64,000 nt of DNA from QUBU01 sp014337915 (GCA_030263395.1 SZOW01000004.1:124001-188000), one strand, 5' to 3'; positions 1-9,868 are shown, numbered from the stretch's first letter. The notes: generated by a model not told the origin, from the sequence alone. A program made the numbers and translations.

Positions 1-339
1 GAAGCCGTTGCCGCCTACCTGGGGCTGCCCGCGATCCAGGTCTTCGAGGTGGCGTCGTTCTACTCGATGTTCGAAACCCGACCGGTGGGCCGGCACAGTG
101 TCTCGGTGTGCACGAACATCTCCTGCATGCTCTGTGGCGGGGAGCAGTTGCTGGCGCATGTCGAGAAACACCTTGGGATCACGGTTGGCCAGAGTACGCC
201 TGACGGCAGGATTTTCCTCAAGAAAGAAGAGGAGTGCCTTGCCGCCTGCACTGGCGCACCGATGATCATGGTGGATCACCGGTTCTACGAGAATGTCACG
301 CCGGCGCGTGCCGTCGAGATTCTGGACGCACTGGAGTGA
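1..339 (+). CDS. nuoE: NADH-quinone oxidoreductase subunit E (24 kDa), C-terminal part
   Basis: The reading frame is already open at base 1, so the N-terminus lies outside the window. NuoE carries the N1a [2Fe-2S] cluster of the peripheral NADH-oxidising arm of complex I. The visible part has the thioredoxin-like fold signature and both cluster motifs: CTNISC followed by a second Cys pair in EECLAACTGAP. It ends in the usual 'AVEILDAL' region. The stop TGA at 337-339 overlaps the GTG start of nuoF (GTGA), which indicates translational coupling. Identification is firm. Only about 112 of the expected 160-170 residues are present. Confidence 0.96.
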   Translation, partial: EAVAAYLGLPAIQVFEVASFYSMFETRPVGRHSVSVCTNISCMLCGGEQLLAHVEKHLGITVGQSTPDGRIFLKKEEECLAACTGAPMIMVDHRFYENVTPARAVEILDALE

Positions 340-1646
340 GCCGCGTGCATCCACAACAGAACCTGGTCTGCCTCGAGACGCTTGGGGCCGATATTCCCTG
401 GAGCTTCGACGCATACCGCCGCATTGGCGGCTATGCTGCCTGGGAGCAGATACTGGCCGGTAAGCTCACCCGCGAGCAGGTGATCGATACCGTGAAAGCG
501 TCGGGGCTGCGCGGGCGGGGCGGCGCCGGCTTCCCGACAGGCGTGAAGTGGAGCTTCATGCCGCGGGACAAGCCGATGCAGAAATACGTGGTCTGCAATT
601 CGGATGAAAGCGAACCCGGTACCTGCCATGACCGGGACATCCTGCGCTTCAATCCCCACGCCGTGATCGAGGGGATGGCCATCGGTGGCTACGCCATGAA
701 CGCTACCGTCGGCTACAACTATATCCGTGGTGAGTTCCTCGACGAGCCGATACCGCGCTTCGAGGCGGCCCTGAAGGAGGCCTATGCGGCTGGCCTTCTC
801 GGCCGGAATATCAGGGGCTCCGGTATCGACTTCGACCTGCATACCTTCATCGGTGCCGGTGCCTACATATGCGGCGAGGAAACCGGCTTGCTCGAGTCGC
901 TGGAGGGAAAGCAGGGGCGTCCGCGCTTCAAGCCGCCGTTCCCGGCGAACAAGGGCCTGTTCGGCATGCCCACGACGATCAACAACACCCAGAGTTTCGC
1001 CTCTGTGCCGAAGATCCTTCGGGAGGGCCCGCAATGGTTTTCGGCGCTGGGTCCGAAGGACTCGGGTGGCACCATGATCTTTTCCGTATCCGGTCATGTG
1101 AACCGGCCAGGCAACTTCGAGTTGCCGTTGGGCATACCGTTCAGTGAATTGCTGGACATTGCCGGTGGCGTCCGCGACGGTCGTGCGCTCAAGGCGGTGA
1201 TTCCTGGCGGCGTTTCGGTGCCGGTGGTGCCCGGTGCGGTGATGATGGATGTCCGGATGGACTACAGCTCCGTCAAGGCCGCCGGGTCCGCCCTGGGCAC
1301 AGGCGCAGTCATTGTCATGGACGAATCCACCTGCATGGTATCGGTCCTGCGCCGCGTCAGCCGCTTCTACCACGCGGAGTCGTGCGGGCAGTGCACACCC
1401 TGTCGGGAAGGCACCGGCTGGATGCACCGGGTGCTGTCCCGGATCATCGACGGCAGGGGCACGCAGGAGGATCTGGGGTTGTTGCTGGATGTCGCAAATC
1501 ACATCGAGGGACACACGATCTGCGCGTTTGGCGATGCCTCGGCCTGGCCGGTGCAGAGTTTCCTCAGGCACTACCGCCACGAATTCGAGTACATGATCGC
1601 CAACGGTGGCCGGTCTATCGTCGAGGCGCAACCCGAAGCCGCCTGA
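336..1646 (+). CDS. nuoF: NADH-quinone oxidoreductase subunit F (51 kDa, NADH/FMN binding)
   Basis: This is the flavoprotein of complex I. It binds NADH and FMN and passes electrons through the N3 [4Fe-4S] cluster. Seen in the 436-residue product: the NADH-binding glycine-rich GRGGAGFPTG, the FMN region GAGAYICGEET, and the iron-sulfur motif SCGQCTPC with the distant fourth Cys in HTICAFG. The GTG at 336, overlapping the nuoE stop, gives the family's usual length (about 430-445). Longer in-frame starts upstream would run into nuoE and are rejected. It is followed by nuoG after a 22-base gap. Confidence 0.96.
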   Translation: MSRVHPQQNLVCLETLGADIPWSFDAYRRIGGYAAWEQILAGKLTREQVIDTVKASGLRGRGGAGFPTGVKWSFMPRDKPMQKYVVCNSDESEPGTCHDRDILRFNPHAVIEGMAIGGYAMNATVGYNYIRGEFLDEPIPRFEAALKEAYAAGLLGRNIRGSGIDFDLHTFIGAGAYICGEETGLLESLEGKQGRPRFKPPFPANKGLFGMPTTINNTQSFASVPKILREGPQWFSALGPKDSGGTMIFSVSGHVNRPGNFELPLGIPFSELLDIAGGVRDGRALKAVIPGGVSVPVVPGAVMMDVRMDYSSVKAAGSALGTGAVIVMDESTCMVSVLRRVSRFYHAESCGQCTPCREGTGWMHRVLSRIIDGRGTQEDLGLLLDVANHIEGHTICAFGDASAWPVQSFLRHYRHEFEYMIANGGRSIVEAQPEAA

Positions 1647-1668
1647 GGCGCCGGGGCAGGAAGTTGTC

Positions 1669-3864
1669 ATGAGCCAGGACAAGTGCACGATTCAGGTCAA
1701 CGGTGTCGAGGTCGAGGCAAGGCCCGGCCAGATGCTGATCGAGGTGACCGACGCAGTCGATGCCTACGTACCGCGCTTCTGCTATCACACGAAGCTTTCC
1801 GTGGCAGCGAACTGCCGCATGTGCCTTGTGGAAGTGGAGAATGCGCCGAAGCCGATGCCTGCCTGCGCGACACCGGTGGCACCCGGGATGAAGGTCCACA
1901 CCAGGTCACGGCGTGCCATTGATGCCCAGAGGGCAACGATGGAGTTCCTGCTGATCAACCATCCGCTTGACTGCCCCATCTGCGACCAGGGTGGCGAGTG
2001 CGAGTTACAGGATCTCGCCCTTGGGTTCGGGCGCGGCATATCGCGCTTCTCCGAGCGCAAGCGAGTGGTGCGCGACAAGGATATCGGTCCACTGATTTCG
2101 ACCGACATGACCCGCTGCATTCACTGTACCCGCTGCGTGCGTTTTACCCAGGAGATCGCCGGGTTCCAGGAACTCGGGACCATCGGTCGTGGCGACCGCG
2201 TCGAGATTTCTCCCTACATCGAGCGCAGCGTCAACCACGAGCTATCGGGCAACATCATCGACCTCTGCCCGGTCGGCGCGCTGAACAGCAAGCCATTCCG
2301 TTTCTCGGCGCGGGCCTGGGAACTGGTGCAGCGCCCGCTGGTGGCCGGCCATGATGGCCTGGGCTCGCGCATCCTTGCCCACGTCATGAATGGCAAGGTC
2401 AAGCGGGTGGTTCCCGAGGCCTGCGAAGACATCAACGAGACCTGGGCTGCCGACCGCGACCGGTTCAGCTACGAGGGCCTGTACGCGGCTGACCGCCTCA
2501 CCCAGCCGCAGCTGCGTGGCAGCGATGGCTGGCGCACCGTGTCCTGGGGAGAGGCGCTCGATGCGGTGGCCGCGGGCCTGCAGCGTGCCAACGGCAATGC
2601 GCTGGCGGCGCTGGTCTCGCCCAGCACCACGCTGGAAGAAGGCTACCTGCTGCAGCGCCTGCTGGCCCACATGGGCTCGGCCAACATCGACCATCGTCTG
2701 CGCCGCCGGGATTTCCGCGAGCAGGACCAGGAAGTCGAGGTGCCCTGGCTGGGCATGCCGGTGGCAGCGGTCGAGGAACTGGACCAGGTGCTGGTCATCG
2801 GCAGCAACATCCGCAAGGAGGTGCCGCTGCTGGCACATCGGCTGCGCAAGGCGGCATTGCGTGGAGCCGGGGTCGGCTTCGTCAATCCGGCACGGTATCC
2901 GATGTTGTTTCCCGTGGCGGACGCGATGGTTGGGAGCGTGGAGGACTTCTGGCTGCAGCTCGCAGTGCTGGTGCGCGCTGCTGCGGAGGGTTCGCAGCAG
3001 CCAGCGGGCCTGGCGCAGCTTCTGGACATCGCTCCGGCACCTGAGGAGCGCCATCACCGGGCGGTGGCGCGGCTGCGCGAAGGCAAGCGTGCTGCCGTTT
3101 TCCTCGGCCATATCGCCCTGCGCCACCCGCGTTTCGCGGACATCGATGCGCTGGCGGCCGCGCTGGCGAGGCTGACCGGCGCCACACTGGGCTACGTTCC
3201 GGAAGGCGCCAATTCGGTAGGCCTGTCGCTTGCTGGTGTCCTGCCGCACCGGGAGGCAGGCGGCCGCCCCAGGGCGCAGGCAGGTGCGAATGCCGCCAGC
3301 ATCGTCCGTGCTGCGCCGGCGGGCCTGATCCTGTATGGCGTTGAGCCGGACCACGACTGTGCGGGTGGATCCGCCCTGCAGCGCTCGGCTGAAGATGGTC
3401 GCTTCGTGGTTGCGTTCTCGGCCTTCCAGGGCAAGTCATTGCAGTCGCTGGCCGATGTGTTGCTGCCTGTCAGTACGTACTTCGAGACGGAAGGGACCTT
3501 GGTGAACATCTCTGGCCAGTGGCAGTCTTTCGCGGCAGCAGCACAGCCGCCCGGCGAGACGCGGCCAGGATGGAAGGTCCTGCGTGTACTGGGGGAACGG
3601 CTGGCCGTGCCACGCTTCGATTACGCCGCTGTCGATGCGATTGCAGCCGAAGTTCGCGAACTGGCTGGCGACCGGCTGCCCGATACGCTGGCGCGACAGC
3701 GCCCGGCACCAGTTGCTGCGCCGGTTTCTGCCGGGCTGTCCAGCACCGACCTGGACGTACCGATGTACCAGCTGGACGCGCTGCTGCGGCGTGCGAGCGC
3801 ACTGCAACAGACCGAGGACGGACTGGCAGGACTCGCACCGGTGGAGGGGCGGCGAACCGCGTAG
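1669..3864 (+). CDS. nuoG: NADH-quinone oxidoreductase subunit G (75 kDa)
   Basis: Large iron-sulfur subunit of complex I, carrying the chain N1b, N4 and N5 between NuoF and NuoI. The N-terminus has the ferredoxin-type cysteines (CYHTKLSVAANCRMC and a later Cys in MPACATP). Next come the HxxxC ligand motif (HPLDCPICDQGGEC) and the CIHCTRC cluster. The remainder is a molybdopterin-oxidoreductase-like domain that is degenerate in this family. ATG at 1669 has an AGGAAG ribosome-binding site 5-6 bases upstream. At 731 residues it is shorter than the E. coli protein (about 910) and closer to the mitochondrial/alphaproteobacterial size. Confidence 0.95.
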   Translation: MSQDKCTIQVNGVEVEARPGQMLIEVTDAVDAYVPRFCYHTKLSVAANCRMCLVEVENAPKPMPACATPVAPGMKVHTRSRRAIDAQRATMEFLLINHPLDCPICDQGGECELQDLALGFGRGISRFSERKRVVRDKDIGPLISTDMTRCIHCTRCVRFTQEIAGFQELGTIGRGDRVEISPYIERSVNHELSGNIIDLCPVGALNSKPFRFSARAWELVQRPLVAGHDGLGSRILAHVMNGKVKRVVPEACEDINETWAADRDRFSYEGLYAADRLTQPQLRGSDGWRTVSWGEALDAVAAGLQRANGNALAALVSPSTTLEEGYLLQRLLAHMGSANIDHRLRRRDFREQDQEVEVPWLGMPVAAVEELDQVLVIGSNIRKEVPLLAHRLRKAALRGAGVGFVNPARYPMLFPVADAMVGSVEDFWLQLAVLVRAAAEGSQQPAGLAQLLDIAPAPEERHHRAVARLREGKRAAVFLGHIALRHPRFADIDALAAALARLTGATLGYVPEGANSVGLSLAGVLPHREAGGRPRAQAGANAASIVRAAPAGLILYGVEPDHDCAGGSALQRSAEDGRFVVAFSAFQGKSLQSLADVLLPVSTYFETEGTLVNISGQWQSFAAAAQPPGETRPGWKVLRVLGERLAVPRFDYAAVDAIAAEVRELAGDRLPDTLARQRPAPVAAPVSAGLSSTDLDVPMYQLDALLRRASALQQTEDGLAGLAPVEGRRTA

Positions 3865-3867
3865 CCC

Positions 3868-4953
3868 ATGATTGACTGGTTGCAGAATATCCTCTGGTTC
3901 CTGCCCGATGGGCTGCGCGACATCGCGGTCCAGGTGATTTTCATTGCGTTGCAGATCGTGCCGCTGGTGGTGGTACTGATCCTGTGCGTGGCCTTCCTCA
4001 CCTATTTTGAGCGCAAGGTCATCGGCTACATGCAGAACCGCATTGGGCCGAACCGGGTCGGGCCAAGGGGCTGGTTCCAGCCATTCGCGGACGTGATCAA
4101 GCTCCTTCTGAAGGAAGTGATCGTGCCATCGCGGGCAAATCGCTTCCTGTTCTTCGTGGCGCCCCTGCTATCCATCGTGCCTGCCCTCGCAACCTGGGCG
4201 GTCATGCCGCTGTTTCCTGGTTTCGCCATCGCGCAGATCGACGCCGCCCTGTTGTACATCCTCGCGCTGACATCTCTGGCGGTATATGGCGTCATCCTGG
4301 CCGGGTGGGCATCCAATTCAAAATACGCCTTCCTGGGAGCGATGCGCTCCGCAGCCCAGATCGTGGCCTACGAGATCGCCATGGGGTTTGCGCTGGTCGG
4401 CGTGTTGATGGCCGGTGGCAGCCTGAATCTCGGTGTCATCACCGAGGCGCAGTCGGGCGGAATATTGAACTGGTTCTGGCTCCCGCTGTTTCCGCTGTTT
4501 CTCGTGTACTTCATTTCCGGCGTGGCGGAAACCAATCGTGCGCCATTCGACGTCGCCGAGGGCGAATCCGAGATCGTCGCTGGCTTTCATGTCGAGTATT
4601 CGGGCGTGGCTTTCGCAATCTTCTTCCTCGCCGAGTACGCCAACATGATCCTTATCGCGGGACTGACCGCGGTGATGTTCTTCGGCGGGTGGCATTCGTT
4701 CTTTGCCGGTTCCTGGTTCGGGGGCCTGGACGGCACGCCACTGGCGTTCCTGCGCGAGCCGTCGCTCGCATGGCTGTGCCTCAAGATCGCTTTCTTCCTG
4801 TTCTGTTTTCTGTGGCTGCGCGCCACGTTCCCGCGCTACCGGTATGACCAGATCATGCGTCTCGGATGGAAGGTGTTCATTCCCGTGACGCTGGTCTGGA
4901 TCATGGTGGAGGGCGCCATGATGGTGGCCCAGGTCGGTCCCTGGAGCAGTTGA
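3868..4953 (+). CDS. nuoH: NADH-quinone oxidoreductase subunit H
   Basis: Polytopic inner-membrane subunit of complex I that forms much of the quinone-binding chamber at the junction with the peripheral arm. The 361-residue protein contains the family signatures ERKVIGYMQNRIGPNRVG near residue 50 and AETNRAPFDVAEGESE near residue 220, both characteristic of NuoH/ND1. It has about eight hydrophobic segments. It starts 3 bases after the nuoG stop and is followed by nuoI after 2 bases. Confidence 0.97.
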   Translation: MIDWLQNILWFLPDGLRDIAVQVIFIALQIVPLVVVLILCVAFLTYFERKVIGYMQNRIGPNRVGPRGWFQPFADVIKLLLKEVIVPSRANRFLFFVAPLLSIVPALATWAVMPLFPGFAIAQIDAALLYILALTSLAVYGVILAGWASNSKYAFLGAMRSAAQIVAYEIAMGFALVGVLMAGGSLNLGVITEAQSGGILNWFWLPLFPLFLVYFISGVAETNRAPFDVAEGESEIVAGFHVEYSGVAFAIFFLAEYANMILIAGLTAVMFFGGWHSFFAGSWFGGLDGTPLAFLREPSLAWLCLKIAFFLFCFLWLRATFPRYRYDQIMRLGWKVFIPVTLVWIMVEGAMMVAQVGPWSS

Positions 4954-4955
4954 CG

Positions 4956-5444
4956 ATGAAAAACCTGGCTTCGGTGATCAAGACCCTGTCTTTGTGGGAT
5001 CTCCTGGTGGGCCTGCGGGTCACGCTGCGCAACCTGTTCGTCAAGAAGGTCACAGTCCAGTACCCGGAGGAGAAGACGCCGCAGTCGCCACGTTTTCGCG
5101 GACTTCACGCGTTGCGCCGCTATCCCAATGGCGAAGAGCGCTGTATCGCCTGCAAACTTTGCCAGGCGGTGTGCCCAGCCGCGGCCATCACCATCGAGTC
5201 TGATGTTGCCGTCGACGGTACGCGGCGCACGACGCGCTATGACATCGACCTGTTCAAGTGCATTTACTGCGGCTTCTGCGAGGAAGCCTGCCCGGTGGAT
5301 GCCATCGTCGAGACCCGGATCTACGAGTACCACATGGAGCAGCCTGGGCAGAACATCATGACCAAGGACAAGCTCCTCGCGATTGGCGACAAGTACGAGC
5401 CCATGATCGCAGCCGACAAGCTGGCGGATGCCCGTTACCGGTAA
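4956..5444 (+). CDS. nuoI: NADH-quinone oxidoreductase subunit I (23 kDa ferredoxin)
   Basis: Carries the N6a and N6b [4Fe-4S] clusters, the last relays before the terminal N2 cluster. Two ferredoxin motifs are visible: CIACKLCQAVCP and CIYCGFCEEACP, each with the classical CxxCxxCxxxCP spacing. ATG at 4956 gives 162 residues, typical for the family. A longer frame extends into nuoH but has no family similarity. It lies 2 bases after nuoH. Confidence 0.97.
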   Translation: MKNLASVIKTLSLWDLLVGLRVTLRNLFVKKVTVQYPEEKTPQSPRFRGLHALRRYPNGEERCIACKLCQAVCPAAAITIESDVAVDGTRRTTRYDIDLFKCIYCGFCEEACPVDAIVETRIYEYHMEQPGQNIMTKDKLLAIGDKYEPMIAADKLADARYR

Positions 5445-5463
5445 GCACGCGGGAAGTCACAGA

Positions 5464-6066
5464 ATGATCACACTGCTCATTTTCTGGTGGCTGGCGCTGG
5501 TGCTCGTCGGTGCAGCAATCGGTGTCATTGTTTCCCGGAACCCGGTTTACGCCGCCATGTACCTGATCCTGTCGTTTGTGACCAGTGCAGTACTCTGGCT
5601 GTTGCTGGAGGCCGAATTCCTGGCAATCGTGCTGGTGCTGGTCTACGTGGGTGCGGTGATGGTGCTGTTCCTGTTCGTGGTCATGATGCTGGATGTGAAC
5701 GTGGCTGCTGTAAGAGAGGGCTTCACCAGGTATGCGCCAATCGGGGCTGCAGTCGCGGTGATCATCGTTGCCGAGGTACTCAGCCTCGTCTGGATCAAGG
5801 CATCCGGCCTGCCGTTGGCGACGCCGCTGGCCAGCCAGGGAGGGGACCACAGCAACACCCGGGAAATCGGCCTGGCACTGTTTGGCGGCCACGTCTTCGA
5901 GTTCGAGGTAGCGGCATTCGTCCTGCTGCTGGCAATCGTCGCGGCCATTATGCTGACCCAGCGCCAGCGCCCAGGCCTGAAGGTCCAGGACATTTCTGCC
6001 CAGGTCAAGGTGCGCCGTGAAGACCGGGTCCGGATCGTCAAGGTCCAGGCGGAGCGCGACGCATGA
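5464..6066 (+). CDS. nuoJ: NADH-quinone oxidoreductase subunit J
   Basis: Hydrophobic membrane-arm subunit (ND6 family) of complex I, 200 residues, with five predicted membrane spans. The conserved segment EAEFLAIVLVLVYVGAVMVL is present; its pi-bulge helix region is characteristic of ND6/NuoJ. The ATG at 5464 starts MITLLIFWW; in-frame upstream codons add only a non-conserved, hydrophilic stretch overlapping nuoI. The stop overlaps the start of nuoK (ATGA at 6063-6066), implying coupled translation. Confidence 0.96.
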   Translation: MITLLIFWWLALVLVGAAIGVIVSRNPVYAAMYLILSFVTSAVLWLLLEAEFLAIVLVLVYVGAVMVLFLFVVMMLDVNVAAVREGFTRYAPIGAAVAVIIVAEVLSLVWIKASGLPLATPLASQGGDHSNTREIGLALFGGHVFEFEVAAFVLLLAIVAAIMLTQRQRPGLKVQDISAQVKVRREDRVRIVKVQAERDA

Positions 6067-6368
6067 TCACGCTGACGCACTACATGGCGTTGTCTGCACT
6101 GCTGCTGGCGATCAGCGTGGCGGGGATCTTCATCAATCGCAAGAATGTCATTCTGTTGCTGATGTGCGTTGAACTGCTGCTGCTGGCGGTCAACTTCAAT
6201 TTCATTGCTTTGTCGCGTTTCATGGGCGATGCAACCGGCCAGGTTTTTGTCTTCTTCATCCTGACTGTTGCCGCGGCGGAGTCCGCCATCGGCCTGGCTA
6301 TCCTGGTGGTGATTTTCAGGACCAGGCGGAGCATCAATGTCCAGGACCTGGACGTGCTGCGAGGTTGA
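6063..6368 (+). CDS. nuoK: NADH-quinone oxidoreductase subunit K
   Basis: Small membrane subunit (ND4L family), 101 residues, three transmembrane helices. The conserved glutamates thought to belong to the proton path are visible in MCVELLLLAVNFNF and VAAAESAIGLAILV. It starts inside the nuoJ stop (ATGA). Its TGA stop at 6366-6368 sits 2 bases before the likely GTG start of nuoL. Confidence 0.97.
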   Translation: MITLTHYMALSALLLAISVAGIFINRKNVILLLMCVELLLLAVNFNFIALSRFMGDATGQVFVFFILTVAAAESAIGLAILVVIFRTRRSINVQDLDVLRG

Positions 6369-6370
6369 AT

Positions 6371-8332
6371 GTGAGCAGCGGTATCTATCTGGCCATTGTT
6401 CTCTGTCCGCTGGCGGCGGCTCTGCTGGCGGGAATGGCAGGGCGCCTCATCGGGCGTGCCGGGGCCCATTCGGTGACCATTGCTGCCGTCGGCGCGTCAT
6501 TTGCCATGTCGCTCATGGTCCTGCGTGAGCAGCTGGACCCCGCCGCGGTGCCGTTGAACCAGGAGATTTATACCTGGCTGGTGACAGACGGTGTGCGCAT
6601 GCAGGTTGGCTTCCTTGTGGATCGCCTGACAGCACTGATGATGACGGTGGTGACTTTCGTGTCGCTGATGGTGCACATCTACACCATCGGCTACATGCAT
6701 GATGATCCGGGGTACCAGCGGTTCTTCAGCCACATTTCGCTATTCACCTTCGCAATGCTCATGCTGGTGATGTCGAACAACTTCATGCAGCTCTATTTCG
6801 GCTGGGAAGCTGTAGGCCTGGTTTCCTATCTGCTGATTGGGTTCTGGTACAAGCGGCCGACGGCCATCTTTGCGAACCTCAAGGCGTTCCTGGTGAACAG
6901 GGTGGGGGATTTCGGCCTCCTCCTCGGCATTGCGACACTCCTGGCTTATACCGGCAGTCTCGACTACCAGGAGGTGTTCGCCCAGGCTGCAAGCCTCCAG
7001 GGCCAGCAGATGGAGATCTTCCCGGGAAGCCCCTGGTCGGTTGCCACAATCGCCTGCCTTGGCCTGTTCGTGGGGGCCATGGCGAAGTCCGCGCAGATGC
7101 CGCTGCATGTCTGGTTGCCCGATTCCATGGAGGGCCCAACACCCATTTCCGCGCTGATCCATGCTGCGACCATGGTCACCGCCGGCGTGTTCCTGCTGGC
7201 GCGTATGTCACCGCTGTTCGAGCTTTCACAGACTGCGCTGAGCGTTGTACTGGTGGTGGGAGCGACTACGGCATTGCTCACCGGGTTCATCGGCATCGTG
7301 CAGAATGACATCAAGCGCGTGGTCGCATACTCGACGCTCTCGCAACTCGGCTACATGACCGCGGCCCTGGGTGCTTCGGCATATGCCGCCGGCATCTTCC
7401 ACCTCATGACCCACGCCTTCTTCAAGGCCCTGCTGTTCCTGGCCGCGGGTTCCGTCATCGTTGCCATGCACCATGAGCAGGACATCCGCAAGATGGGCGG
7501 CTTGCGCCGCTACATGCCAGTTACCTACTGGACCAGTCTGATGGGTTCCCTGGCGTTGATCGGCTTTCCGGGATTCTCGGGGTTCTTCTCGAAGGATGCC
7601 CTGATCGAGGCGGTTGGCCTGTCGGAACTGCCTTTTGCGGGATTCGCCTATTACTGCCTGATGGCCGGTGTCTTGGTAACGGCGGTTTATTCCTTCCGCA
7701 TGTTTTTCCTGGTTTTCCATGGCAAGGAGCGCATGGACGAGGAGACGCGCCATCATCTTCACGAGTCTCCCTGGGTCATCACGGTGCCATTGGTGCTGCT
7801 GGCGATTCCTTCCGTGGCCATCGGCTGGTTGGCCATCGAACCGCTGCTGTTCGGCAGTTATTTCGATGGTGCGATCGTGGTGAACGAGGACCACAACGTA
7901 CTTGCGGAACTGGGCCGGGAGTTCCACGGCTCCGGCCAGTTCGTACTGCACGGCATGCTGGGTTGGCCGGTGCTGCTGTCGATGTTTGGAGTTGGCCTGG
8001 CCTGGTATGCGTACCTGAGAAATCCGGCCTTTCCGGAGAACGTACGGCGCCGCCTGGCCAGCGTCCATGCGCTGCTCGTGAACAAGTACTACCTCGACGA
8101 TCTGAATGACAAGGTCATCGCTCGTGGCGCGCGCGGCCTGGGATCCCTGTTCTGGAAGATCGGGGATGCACTGCTGATCGATGGGGCGATGGTCAATGGC
8201 AGTGCGCGGACCCTGGGCTGGATTGCCGGGTATATGCGCCGTGGGCAGACCGGATACCTGTATCACTATGCCTTCGCCATGATCGTCAGCCTGGCAGCTC
8301 TCCTTGCCTGGATCATTTTCCGGGGCAGCTGA
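6371..8332 (+). CDS. nuoL: NADH-quinone oxidoreductase subunit L (antiporter-like)
   Basis: Distal antiporter-like proton-pumping subunit of the complex I membrane arm, about 653 residues. Seen: the Mrp-antiporter core with YFGWEAVGLVSYLLIGFW, MEGPTPISALIHAATMVTAG and HLMTHAFFKALLFLAAGS. A long C-terminal extension provides the lateral helix. Two starts are possible: TTG at 6365, overlapping the nuoK stop, and GTG at 6371. GTG is preferred because a GAGG ribosome-binding site ends 6 bases before it. Long poly-hydrophobic composition throughout agrees with 14-16 spans. Confidence 0.95.
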   Translation: MSSGIYLAIVLCPLAAALLAGMAGRLIGRAGAHSVTIAAVGASFAMSLMVLREQLDPAAVPLNQEIYTWLVTDGVRMQVGFLVDRLTALMMTVVTFVSLMVHIYTIGYMHDDPGYQRFFSHISLFTFAMLMLVMSNNFMQLYFGWEAVGLVSYLLIGFWYKRPTAIFANLKAFLVNRVGDFGLLLGIATLLAYTGSLDYQEVFAQAASLQGQQMEIFPGSPWSVATIACLGLFVGAMAKSAQMPLHVWLPDSMEGPTPISALIHAATMVTAGVFLLARMSPLFELSQTALSVVLVVGATTALLTGFIGIVQNDIKRVVAYSTLSQLGYMTAALGASAYAAGIFHLMTHAFFKALLFLAAGSVIVAMHHEQDIRKMGGLRRYMPVTYWTSLMGSLALIGFPGFSGFFSKDALIEAVGLSELPFAGFAYYCLMAGVLVTAVYSFRMFFLVFHGKERMDEETRHHLHESPWVITVPLVLLAIPSVAIGWLAIEPLLFGSYFDGAIVVNEDHNVLAELGREFHGSGQFVLHGMLGWPVLLSMFGVGLAWYAYLRNPAFPENVRRRLASVHALLVNKYYLDDLNDKVIARGARGLGSLFWKIGDALLIDGAMVNGSARTLGWIAGYMRRGQTGYLYHYAFAMIVSLAALLAWIIFRGS

Positions 8333-8353
8333 CGCCCTGCAGGATCACATCGA

Positions 8354-9868
8354 GTGGGACTTCTCAGTTTATTGATTGCATTGCCCATCGGTGGCGGATT
8401 GCTGGTTCTCGCCAGCAGCCGCGGTATGAAGGCTGGTGGCTTCCGGGCGGATCGCTGGCTGGCATTGCTGGCCTCGCTGGCCACTTTTGTGGCCAGCCTG
8501 CCGTTATGGACAGGCTTTGACCGGACGACCTGGCACATGCAGTTTGTCGAGCGCCAGCCGTGGGTGCCGACATTCAATGTCGAGTACTTCCTGGGCGTCG
8601 ATGGCTTCTCGATGCCACTGATCCTGCTGACTACATTCCTGACACCGCTGGTCATCATCGCAGGCTGGGAAACCGTCAAGCTGCGACCCGCACAGTACTT
8701 TGCGGCCTTCCTGATACTCGAAGGGTTGATGATTGGGGTCTTTGCAGCCCTGGATGCATTCCTTTTCTATGTTTTCTGGGAGGCGATGCTGATCCCGATG
8801 TTCGTGATCATCGGGGTGTGGGGTGGTGAACGGCGAATCTACGCCACGGTCAAGTTTTTCCTGTATACGTTCCTCGGTTCGGTGCTCATGCTGGTGGCGC
8901 TGATCTACCTCTACCTCCAGGCCGACAGTTACAGCATCCTCGATTTTCACTCGCTGCCGCTGTCGCTTGCGGAGCAGGTCTGGATATTCCTGGCCCTGCT
9001 CGTTGCTTTTGCAGTCAAGGTGCCGATGTGGCCGGTCCACACATGGTTGCCTGATGCCCATGTTGAGGCACCGACGGGCGGTTCGGTCATCCTGGCGGCT
9101 ATCCTGCTGAAGGTGGGAGGCTATGGATTCATTCGCTTCAGCCTTCCGGTAACCCCGGATGCCGCTGGCCTGCTGGCACCGTTGATGATCGCATTGTCAC
9201 TGGTCGCCGTGGTTTACATCGGTCTGGTGGCGCTCGTGCAGCAGGATCTGAAGAAGCTCATCGCATATTCGTCGGTGGCCCACATGGGGTTTGTGACGCT
9301 CGGGATTTTCCTGGCCTGGGGCATCCTGTCCAGGACCGGTGAGCTTCCGGGCGTTGCGATGGGGATCACCGGCGGAATGGTGCAGATGGTTTCCCATGGC
9401 TTCGTCTCTGGCGCATTGTTTCTTTGCGTGGGTGTCCTGTATGACCGCATGCACACCCGCGAAATTGCGGCTTACGGGGGAGTGGCCAATACAATGCCAA
9501 GGTTTGCCGCATTCATGGTGCTGTTTGCGATGGCAAACTCAGGGTTGCCAGGCACATCCGGATTTGTTGGCGAGTTCCTGGTGATTCTGGCGAGTTACCA
9601 GGCCAGTTTCTGGTATGCATTCCTTGCCGCGACCACGCTGGTCCTCGGTGCGGCCTACACGTTGTGGATGGTCAAGCGGGTCGTCTTCGGGCCAGTGACC
9701 AATGAGCGCGTGGCTGCATTGCGCGACCTCAATGCAAGGGAGTTCCTGGTCCTGGGGCTGGTGGCGGCGGCCGTCATGCTGCTGGGCCTGTGGCCGGCGC
9801 CACTGGTTGACGTGCTGTCCGCTTCGGTTGACAACCTCGCCAGCCACATCATCCAGTCAAAATTATGA
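8354..9868 (+). CDS. nuoM: NADH-quinone oxidoreductase subunit M (antiporter-like)
   Basis: Second antiporter-like proton-pumping subunit, 504 residues, ND4 family. Diagnostic segments include FYVFWEAMLIPMFVIIG, WPVHTWLPDAHVEAPTGGSV and LIAYSSVAHMGFVTLG. The start is GTG at 8354, giving VGLLSLLIALPIGGG, a first membrane helix as expected. The stop overlaps the nuoN start (ATGA at 9865-9868). Confidence 0.97.
   Translation: MGLLSLLIALPIGGGLLVLASSRGMKAGGFRADRWLALLASLATFVASLPLWTGFDRTTWHMQFVERQPWVPTFNVEYFLGVDGFSMPLILLTTFLTPLVIIAGWETVKLRPAQYFAAFLILEGLMIGVFAALDAFLFYVFWEAMLIPMFVIIGVWGGERRIYATVKFFLYTFLGSVLMLVALIYLYLQADSYSILDFHSLPLSLAEQVWIFLALLVAFAVKVPMWPVHTWLPDAHVEAPTGGSVILAAILLKVGGYGFIRFSLPVTPDAAGLLAPLMIALSLVAVVYIGLVALVQQDLKKLIAYSSVAHMGFVTLGIFLAWGILSRTGELPGVAMGITGGMVQMVSHGFVSGALFLCVGVLYDRMHTREIAAYGGVANTMPRFAAFMVLFAMANSGLPGTSGFVGEFLVILASYQASFWYAFLAATTLVLGAAYTLWMVKRVVFGPVTNERVAALRDLNAREFLVLGLVAAAVMLLGLWPAPLVDVLSASVDNLASHIIQSKL

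Noticed and set aside
285..1688. 467-codon minus-strand frame opposite nuoF
   Set aside because: Same reason: antisense of a conserved complex I gene; composition is Arg/His/Gln-rich without motifs.
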